From: CAZJJK01 sp964546285 | Lineage (GTDB): Bacteria > Spirochaetota > Spirochaetia > Treponematales > Breznakiellaceae | Direction: 5' to 3' | DNA length: 11,208 nucleotides | Assembly: GCA_964546285.1 (NCBI GenBank) | Contig: CAZJJK010000108.1 | Location: 1 to 11,208 of the forward strand | Shown here: piece after piece, positions 6,821-11,208 of the stretch | Numbering within the stretch: the first letter of the stretch is position 1 | How the letters are laid out: each line of letters starts with the position of its first letter | Notes under the pieces: generated by a model | Database searches by the model: none | What the model was told of the DNA's origin: nothing | Seen by the model: only the letters and a program-made list of their open reading frames with translations | Program-made: the position numbers and the translations under genes

Positions 6821-8030
6821 CTTCAGCCGCGCAGATCATTAAGGCGCTGACATCATCCGCCAATTCTCCCAGTGGATTACGCGATTTTAATAAAGCGTAC
6901 AGTTCTTCAAGATCGCGCCCGCCATCGGCGAAAAAGGCGGCCACCCCTTCCACGCCAAAAGCTAGACCATCGCTGTCTTCCGCTTCGTATATTCCGTCGG
7001 AAGCTAGAAGCAGGATGTCGCCGGGGCCTAGCTTTATGGCTGTTTCTTGATACTTAGCGCCTTCAACCATACCGATCATAAACGAGCGTTCCCGTATCGG
7101 TTCCGGCACGAGTACGCCCTGTCGTTTGCGAAAAATAATGGCCATAGGGTGGCCGGCGCTGGCGAAGTAACCGGAACAGGAAATGGGGTCAAAAATGACG
7201 ATAGAAGCGGTCAGATAGTAGCCCTCTACCGTAGAGGTACGGCAAAAATCCGCGTTGATTAGCTGTAACATCGCGGCTGGCGAATAATAATCCTTAAGGC
7301 TGCCGTGGAATAAGGTTTTATAGATCATGGCGAATAAGGCGGCGGATATGCCATGGCCGGTGGCATCGGCGCTGGACGCGACTAAGAGTCCGGAATCCGT
7401 CACAAAAGCTTCCACATAATCGCCGCCGGTTATTTCCAGCGGATGAAATAAGGTCGATATGCTTAGGTTTTCCCGGGCGAAGCCTTTGGTAGTAACCATA
7501 TGTTTTTGAATTTCACCGGCCATCTTCAGCTGGCCATATTCCTCTGTCATGTCGCGAAAAACGCAGATGCCGCCGATCGTGCCTAGACGATCGGCTTTAA
7601 GCGGGCAGACTGAAAGGGAAAGAGGGATTTCGCGGCCATCGGCGGCCCGCATAAACACATAATGGGGATAGCGTCCGGCGAAACCGCCGGAAATAGAGAG
7701 CGCCAGGGGGCAAAGCCCCTCGCCGCACAGCAGGGTGCCGGAAATGTCACGCTTGCACAAAGGTCCAAGACTGGAACATGACAGGCCGCAAACATCGCGC
7801 GCCGGATAACCGAGAATAGCCGCCGCCGCTGGATTCCAATAGCGTATGATATAATCCCTGTCAACGATAAAGATACCGTCTTGCATCTGTTCAAGGACAT
7901 CGAAATAAGAAACCGATTCCAATAGGAATTCGTTAGGCGCGTTGGGGACTTTCATTTGTATGCCTGAGCGGTCTTCTTCAGTGGCGGCGTCTTCTTTAGC
8001 CGCGCCCAACTCGCTGTCCTTGCCTTCCAC
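6795..8030 (-). CDS. PAS domain-containing PP2C-type (SpoIIE/RsbU) serine phosphatase
   Basis: This is a predicted cytoplasmic signalling phosphatase of 411 residues. An N-terminal PAS domain (about 45-165) contains QDGIFIVDRDYIIRYWNPAA, an ILGYP segment, and a closing VFRDMTEE. It carries a run of cysteines (81, 85, 92, 102, 107), including LCGEGLCPL. A short linker leads to the SpoIIE phosphatase domain (about 185-405) with GGD (Asp204), ADATGHG (Asp222), ASAGHP, LLASDGIYEAED (Asp345) and LADDVSAL (Asp393), so the metal-binding acids look complete. Such proteins usually dephosphorylate anti-sigma-factor antagonists; no partner is nearby. I prefer the GTG at 8030, with AAGGA 7 bases upstream. 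A longer frame to GTG 8078 exists without a ribosome-binding site, and an ATG at 7955 is also possible. It converges on and overlaps aroDE. Confidence 0.9.
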   Translation of the reverse strand: MEGKDSELGAAKEDAATEEDRSGIQMKVPNAPNEFLLESVSYFDVLEQMQDGIFIVDRDYIIRYWNPAAAAILGYPARDVCGLSCSSLGPLCKRDISGTLLCGEGLCPLALSISGGFAGRYPHYVFMRAADGREIPLSLSVCPLKADRLGTIGGICVFRDMTEEYGQLKMAGEIQKHMVTTKGFARENLSISTLFHPLEITGGDYVEAFVTDSGLLVASSADATGHGISAALFAMIYKTLFHGSLKDYYSPAAMLQLINADFCRTSTVEGYYLTASIVIFDPISCSGYFASAGHPMAIIFRKRQGVLVPEPIRERSFMIGMVEGAKYQETAIKLGPGDILLLASDGIYEAEDSDGLAFGVEGVAAFFADGGRDLEELYALLKSRNPLGELADDVSALMICAAEANPDNPNR

Positions 8031-8037
8031 GTTGCGG

Positions 8038-8042
8038 TCCTT
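8038..8042 (-). promoter_or_regulatory. Ribosome-binding site favouring the GTG start at 8030
   Basis: AAGGA on the minus strand sits 7 bases before GTG 8030. The upstream GTG at 8078 has no purine-rich site before it, so the shorter start is better supported. Confidence 0.5.
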
Positions 8043-8079
8043 GTCGCTCAACACTCTTTCGCGTAAAGTATATAGCACT

Positions 8080-8091
8080 TTGATTAATCAA
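8080..8091. promoter_or_regulatory. Perfect 12-bp palindrome between divergent genes, possible operator
   Basis: TTGATTAATCAA is identical on both strands and lies between the divergent phosphatase gene and rpiA. It has the look of a dimeric regulator site, but no second copy and no flanking regulator gene is in the window. Flanking bases (T and C) do not extend the symmetry. Confidence 0.4.
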
Positions 8092-8141
8092 CGCTAGCGG
8101 ATTGGCGGGCTATACCGTTTTTCCGCCGCGCCGGGGGCGGA

Positions 8142-8843
8142 ATGGACCAAAATAAGATTAAAGAGCTTGTCGCGAGACAAGCCGTGGACGATTTGATTGA
8201 GCCTGGCTTAAAAATCGGTTTAGGCACCGGCTCAACCGCTATGCCGGCAGTGCGCCGGATAGGCGAGCTCTATCAGACGGGTAAATTGCCGGGTCTTAAA
8301 ACCGTTCCTACCAGTTTCCAAACGATCATAGAGGCGGAAAAGTGGGGCCTTCCGCTGTTTAGCCTTAATTCGCGTGAGATAGGCGGCGTTTTGGATGTAG
8401 CCTTTGATGGCGCCGACGAGGTTGATACGGCAAACCGTTGCGTTAAGGGCGGCGGCGGAGCCCTGTTACTGGAAAAAATAGTGGCGTATAGCGCGAAGCG
8501 TTTTGTGGTGCTGGTGGATGATAGTAAACTAGTGGATCATTTAGCGCTGAGTTTTCCCCTGCCAGTGGAAGTTGTGCCGGAAGCGCGGGTCACGGCGATG
8601 GCGGCTTTGGAACGCCTTGGCGCCGAGGTTAGGCTGCGGGAAGCGATAAAAAAGGCCGGCCCAGTCATTACCGATCATGGCAATTTACTTCTTGATTGCC
8701 GCTTTGGACAAAAAGTGGACCCGGTCGCTCTAGAACGGGAGATAAACGCGATACCAGGCGTGGTGGAGAACGGGTTTTTCGCCTCAGTCTCACCCTTGGT
8801 TTATATCGGTCAGTCAGACGCTTCCGTTATCAGCCGAGAATAG
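8142..8843 (+). CDS. rpiA: Ribose-5-phosphate isomerase A
   Basis: This 233-residue enzyme interconverts ribose 5-phosphate and ribulose 5-phosphate in the non-oxidative pentose phosphate pathway. Its length is typical of the family (about 220-235). Signature motifs are GLGTGSTA (26-33, phosphate loop), FDGADEVD (88-95, with Asp89 and Asp92), VKGGGGALLLEKI (101-113, with Lys102 and catalytic Glu111), VDDSKLV and GVVENGFF near the end. The spacing of these acidic and lysine residues matches the E. coli RpiA pattern of D81/D84/K94/E103. The ATG at 8142 is preceded by a G-rich run (GGGGGCGGA) rather than a clean Shine-Dalgarno, but no better start exists. The next gene begins 2 bases after the stop, indicating an operon. 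Nothing unusual is seen in the protein. Confidence 0.97.
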   Translation: MDQNKIKELVARQAVDDLIEPGLKIGLGTGSTAMPAVRRIGELYQTGKLPGLKTVPTSFQTIIEAEKWGLPLFSLNSREIGGVLDVAFDGADEVDTANRCVKGGGGALLLEKIVAYSAKRFVVLVDDSKLVDHLALSFPLPVEVVPEARVTAMAALERLGAEVRLREAIKKAGPVITDHGNLLLDCRFGQKVDPVALEREINAIPGVVENGFFASVSPLVYIGQSDASVISRE

Positions 8844-8845
8844 CT

Positions 8846-9490
8846 ATGGCGGTAGCGCGGCATATCAACCTATTTGAACTACAGAAAGCCTGCGTTGGCG
8901 ACGCTTGTCCTCTCTGCCGAATAATCGCTGACAGAACGGCTAGATATATCGATAATCTATTGTTTGAGCATGTGTCAGATAGGGGTTTTCGCGCGGCCTA
9001 CCGTCAAGCCGGCGGGTTTTGCGCTAATCACTCTCAAAGCCTGGCTTCTTATCGGGATGGCTTAGCTGTCGCTATTTTAGGAAAGGATATTCTGGAAGAT
9101 CGTATTCTCGCTTTTAAAAAACGTCGGCCCTGGCGGCCAAAAGCCGAATGCGCTATTTGCGTGGAGCGCGGACGGATAGAGCATGAGTATCTTGGTTTTC
9201 TTTTAGAAGCGGATGGCGACAGTCCGGAAGAACGTGAATTGCGCTCGTCTTTTGAAGCTTCTGATGGCTTATGCGCTCCGCATTACGGGCAGCTAGTCGC
9301 CTTGGGCCGTAAGACGCCTGAATGGCTTCGTGTCTTTCATGAAAAGCGCTTTGAGTCTTTATACAAACGAGTCGCTCGTTTTATAGAACTTTCCGCTTAT
9401 GGGCGCCAAGCGGAATTCGCGAAATTGTCGGAAAAAGATCAATTGGTGTGGAAGGAACTGGCTCTTGTTCTTCGTGGGAATATATCGTGA
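8846..9490 (+). CDS. Double Cys/His (zinc-site-like) protein, DUF6062-like, function unknown
   Basis: This 214-residue protein has two matching halves. Each carries a CxxC followed about 35-40 residues later by a CxxH: CPLC (21-24) with CANH (59-62), and CAIC (102-105) with CAPH (143-146). In each half the second motif sits in a similar GG-F-C-x2-H or G-L-C-x2-H context. The pattern implies two CCCH metal sites, probably zinc, from an internal duplication. It resembles the uncharacterised DUF6062 family (from memory, unchecked). The rest looks helical, and no signal peptide is seen. I chose ATG 8846, 2 bases after the rpiA stop. An in-frame extension to 8696 would read rpiA's coding sequence out of frame and lacks family-like character. 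Co-translation with rpiA is likely, but the role is unknown. Confidence 0.82.
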   Translation: MAVARHINLFELQKACVGDACPLCRIIADRTARYIDNLLFEHVSDRGFRAAYRQAGGFCANHSQSLASYRDGLAVAILGKDILEDRILAFKKRRPWRPKAECAICVERGRIEHEYLGFLLEADGDSPEERELRSSFEASDGLCAPHYGQLVALGRKTPEWLRVFHEKRFESLYKRVARFIELSAYGRQAEFAKLSEKDQLVWKELALVLRGNIS

Positions 9491-9527
9491 CATATATATA
9501 GAATAAAAAATATAGATAAAATTTTAT

Positions 9528-9556
9528 TTGATATATCCATAAAGCTGTTGTATGAT
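9528..9556 (+). promoter_or_regulatory. Strong sigma70-type promoter for the hydC/hydB-like operon
   Basis: TTGATA (9528-9533) and TATGAT (9551-9556) are separated by an ideal 17 bases. Each matches five of six consensus positions. The AT-rich sequence upstream could serve as an UP-like element. Transcription would start near 9563, giving a leader of about 67 bases. Confidence 0.65.
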
Positions 9557-9617
9557 GGAGCCGTACCACCCCTTGGGGAAAGCTGATTTGCGTGTTAGAC
9601 GTATAATCAACCGAGGG

Positions 9618-9625
9618 TAAGGAGG
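9618..9625 (+). promoter_or_regulatory. Full-length Shine-Dalgarno for the NuoE-like gene
   Basis: TAAGGAGG, an extended anti-16S match, ends 4 bases before the ATG at 9630. It is the strongest ribosome-binding site in the window, consistent with high expression. Confidence 0.8.
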
Positions 9626-9629
9626 CTCA

Positions 9630-10151
9630 ATGCATAGTGTGGGATCGTTTATCGCCCAAAGCGACAAACGCTTGGATGGAATAATCGCTCGTTACTCTGG
9701 AAAGCCTGGCGCGTTGCTGGGCATCTTAGAGGAAGCGCAATCAACGGAAAAACTGCGCTATCTCAGCGAAACCGTGTTGCGTTATATCGCCGAGAGAACG
9801 GGAACGCCTCTATCGCGCGTGTACTCAGTCGCTACCTTTTATTCGTTTTTTAACCTAAAACCGCAGGGCCTTAACGTTATTACCGTTTGCCGAGGCACCG
9901 CCTGCCATACCCGAGGCTCGCGTGATCTTTTAATGGAAGCCGCCAGAAGATTAGGCGTAAACGATTACAAAGAGGAAGAAGAATCTTCTTTTACCACTGA
10001 TGATACGCGTTTTACCGTTCGCACCGTCGCGTGCTTTGGTCAATGCGCTTTGGCGCCGGTAGTGGCTATAAACGATATTATATATTCGCGGATGACAGTG
10101 GGTAAATTGATCGCCATGATCAATAAATTATCCAGGGAGACAAAATTATGA
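9630..10151 (+). CDS. hydC: NuoE/HydC-like [2Fe-2S] subunit (24 kDa type)
   Basis: This 173-residue thioredoxin-like [2Fe-2S] protein belongs to the NuoE / HydC / HndA family, an electron-transfer subunit of NAD(P)-linked hydrogenases, formate dehydrogenases or complex I. A helical N-terminus (about 1-65) includes the family's YSVATFYSFF (65-74). The cluster ligands are Cys87 and Cys92 (CRGTAC) and Cys135 and Cys139 (CFGQC), in the usual C-x4-C … C-x3-C pattern. The loop between the pairs is slightly long and acidic (KEEEESS, 114-120). The stop overlaps the next ATG as ATGA, so the two subunits are translationally coupled. Bifurcating hydrogenases use the order hydC-hydB-hydA, which favours HydC over complex I, where nuoE follows nuoD. 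The catalytic partner lies outside the window, so the symbol is provisional. Confidence 0.9.
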   Translation: MHSVGSFIAQSDKRLDGIIARYSGKPGALLGILEEAQSTEKLRYLSETVLRYIAERTGTPLSRVYSVATFYSFFNLKPQGLNVITVCRGTACHTRGSRDLLMEAARRLGVNDYKEEEESSFTTDDTRFTVRTVACFGQCALAPVVAINDIIYSRMTVGKLIAMINKLSRETKL

Positions 10152-11208
10152 CTGGAAGCACGATAGACTTAGAGGCGCGCCGTATAGCCTCTCTCCCGTT
10201 GGTCAAACCGGAAAAGCCGACCATAGCCGTCGGTTTGGGGACCTGCGGTATTGGCAACGGCGCCCAGGAGCTCTATGACGCGCTTAGGGTCGCCGCCGCC
10301 GGTACGGGCCTGAGAATTAAGCGAGTCGGGTGTTTCGGTTTTTGCGCGGAAGAACCACTGGTGTCGCTGTTTCTCCCCGGCCGGGGAATCCTCCTTTTCA
10401 GTTCGGTCAATAAAAAAAGCGCCTCTACCTTGGTGCGGGCGGCGTTGGACAGCAAAGCCGCCGATCGTTTGGCGAAAAAAGCCCTGGGAAGGATAGACGT
10501 TTGGGATTTTAAGACGGCTAAGATCGATTTTGGGTCAGATTATACCGATGTGCCACTGTGGAACGAATTGGACTTTTTCAAGGGCCAAGAAAAACTGGTG
10601 TTACGCGATTGCGGCCTGATCGATCCTGAAAGCCTGGATGAATATATCGCCGTTGGCGGTTACGGCGCTCTGCGAAAGGCTGTTACGGGAATGGAGAGGG
10701 AAGCGGTGATCGCCGAGGTGGCGACCTCTGGGCTACGCGGCCGCGGCGGCGCGGGTTTCCCCACCGCTAGAAAATGGGAGCTTATGCGGATTCAGAACGC
10801 CCCGCAAAAATACGTGATTTGCAACGCCGACGAGGGCGATCCCGGCGCGTATATGAACCGCAACGAGATAGAAAGCGATCCGCATATGCTTCTGGAAGGC
10901 ATGGCGATAGGCGCTTATGCCATGGGCGCTAGCAAGGCTTTAGTCTATATGCGCGCCGAATACCCCCTGGCCGTCAGCCGCTTACGAAAAGCGATAGATG
11001 ACGCGCGTGAGGCCGGTTTACTGGGGAACAATATTTTTGGTTCGGGCTTCGATTTCGATATAGAGCTGGTGCAAGGCGCTGGCGCTTTTGTGTGCGGCGA
11101 GGAAACCGCTCTTATCGCTTCCGCGGAAGGCAAGGCTGGTCGGCCTATCCCTCGGCCGCCCTTCCCAGCTCAAAAAGGCTATTTGGGGGCGCCAACCACC
11201 ATCAACAA
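10148..11208 (+). CDS. hydB: NuoF/HydB-like NADH- and FMN-binding subunit (partial, 3' end outside window)
   Basis: The frame is open for 353 codons and runs off the window. An N-terminal thioredoxin-like domain (about 20-95) carries GLGTCGIGNGAQ and GCFGFCAEEPLV. It is followed by a linker and then the 51-kDa (NuoF) core. The core shows GLRGRGGAGFPTARKW (195-210, FMN/NADH glycine loop), CNADEGDPGAYMNR (225-238), GAGAFVCGEETALIASAEG (310-328) and RPPFPAQKGYLGAPTTIN. It would bind FMN and NAD(H) and pass electrons on through Fe-S centres. The C-terminal SLBB, 4Fe-4S and possible ferredoxin domains are beyond the edge. The N-terminal domain has only three of the four cysteines expected for a [2Fe-2S] cluster (Cys33, 62, 66). 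The fused N-terminal domain points to HydB/HoxF/HndC-type enzymes rather than complex I NuoF. The start overlaps the upstream stop as ATGA. Confidence 0.92.
   Translation, partial: MTGSTIDLEARRIASLPLVKPEKPTIAVGLGTCGIGNGAQELYDALRVAAAGTGLRIKRVGCFGFCAEEPLVSLFLPGRGILLFSSVNKKSASTLVRAALDSKAADRLAKKALGRIDVWDFKTAKIDFGSDYTDVPLWNELDFFKGQEKLVLRDCGLIDPESLDEYIAVGGYGALRKAVTGMEREAVIAEVATSGLRGRGGAGFPTARKWELMRIQNAPQKYVICNADEGDPGAYMNRNEIESDPHMLLEGMAIGAYAMGASKALVYMRAEYPLAVSRLRKAIDDAREAGLLGNNIFGSGFDFDIELVQGAGAFVCGEETALIASAEGKAGRPIPRPPFPAQKGYLGAPTTIN

Larger units (their letters stand above)
9491..9629. other. AT-rich spacer before the hydrogenase-type operon
   Basis: The first 50 or so bases are almost pure A/T, including the palindrome ATAAAATTTTAT (9517-9528), in sharp contrast to the GC-rich genes on both sides. 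The remainder forms a leader with a CCCC-TT-GGGG element (9569-9578) and the ribosome-binding site. There is no GC stem followed by a T-run, so no clear terminator for the rpiA operon. Confidence 0.5.

Noticed and set aside
7583..7900. 105-residue minus-strand ORF inside the PAS-phosphatase gene
   Set aside because: It is an out-of-frame shadow of a gene with clear domain motifs and has no recognisable family features.
8696..8845. N-terminal 50-residue extension of the double Cys/His protein into rpiA
   Set aside because: It lies wholly inside rpiA in another frame, is Arg-rich shadow sequence and is not needed; ATG 8846 right after the rpiA stop is the natural start.
9517..9528. ATAAAATTTTAT as an intrinsic terminator for the rpiA operon
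   Set aside because: A loopless all-A/T palindrome without a GC stem or T-run; it cannot be called a terminator.
9381..9569. Minus-strand ORF over the end of the Cys/His gene and the AT-rich spacer
   Set aside because: It is a low-complexity Tyr/Phe/Ile product of AT-rich non-coding DNA, overlaps a convincing gene and covers the promoter.
9602..9607. Perfect TATAAT as the main promoter of the NuoE-like gene
   Set aside because: No -35 match at 15-19 bases and no extended -10 TG; it lies close to the ribosome-binding site, while the 9528-9556 promoter is complete.
1..11208. Defence, CRISPR, toxin-antitoxin, phage or biosynthetic-cluster content
   Set aside because: Every substantial ORF matches core metabolism, signalling or redox proteins, and there are no spaced direct repeats, transposases, integrases or attachment-site pairs.

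Overview
The window carries about nine and a half protein genes on a chromosome of roughly 50-55% GC (by eye). It looks like ordinary core chromosome of an anaerobic or fermentative bacterium, not a mobile or defence region. Three things lean toward a spirochaete, perhaps a Treponema-like gut anaerobe: a type I dehydroquinase fused to shikimate dehydrogenase, a NuoE/NuoF-type pair in the order seen in electron-bifurcating [FeFe] hydrogenases, and a small double Cys/His protein resembling the DUF6062 family. The lineage is an inference of low to moderate confidence. No rRNA, tRNA, insertion sequence, CRISPR array or phage gene is visible.

Layout. Positions 1-110 (+) hold the last 35 codons of a histidine kinase. 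It converges on pyrG (159-1775, -; CTP synthase) across a 48-base gap containing four 7-bp tandem repeats. Upstream of pyrG on the same strand are an alpha/beta-hydrolase (1871-2677) and a long-chain acyl-CoA synthetase (2680-4476), only 2 bases apart and probably one lipid-metabolism operon. pyrG may also have its own promoter, placed so close to the ATG that its transcript would be nearly leaderless. A 268-base divergent gap (4477-4744) separates this group from a + strand pair: a small secreted protein of unknown function (4745-5296) and the bifunctional shikimate-pathway enzyme aroDE (5336-6820, TTG start). The 3' end of aroDE overlaps by 26 bases the 3' end of a convergent PAS-PP2C (SpoIIE/RsbU-type) phosphatase (6795-8030, -).

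The phosphatase is divergent from rpiA (8142-8843, +; ribose-5-phosphate isomerase), with a perfect 12-bp palindrome in between. rpiA is followed 2 bases later by the double Cys/His protein (8846-9490). After an AT-rich spacer with a well-formed sigma70-type promoter and a full Shine-Dalgarno, a hydC/nuoE-like gene (9630-10151) and a hydB/nuoF-like gene (10148 to beyond the window) start a redox operon. A catalytic hydrogenase or dehydrogenase subunit should follow outside the window.

Functionally the genes cover CTP synthesis, fatty-acid activation and ester turnover, chorismate precursors, the pentose phosphate pathway, NAD(P)H/ferredoxin/H2 redox balance and two signalling proteins. No clearly new multi-gene system is visible. 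The points most worth a second look are the pyrG promoter/start arrangement, the alanine-rich repeat insert in the acyl-CoA synthetase, the cysteine-rich PAS domain, the rpiA-linked Cys/His protein and the three-cysteine N-terminal domain of the NuoF-like subunit.
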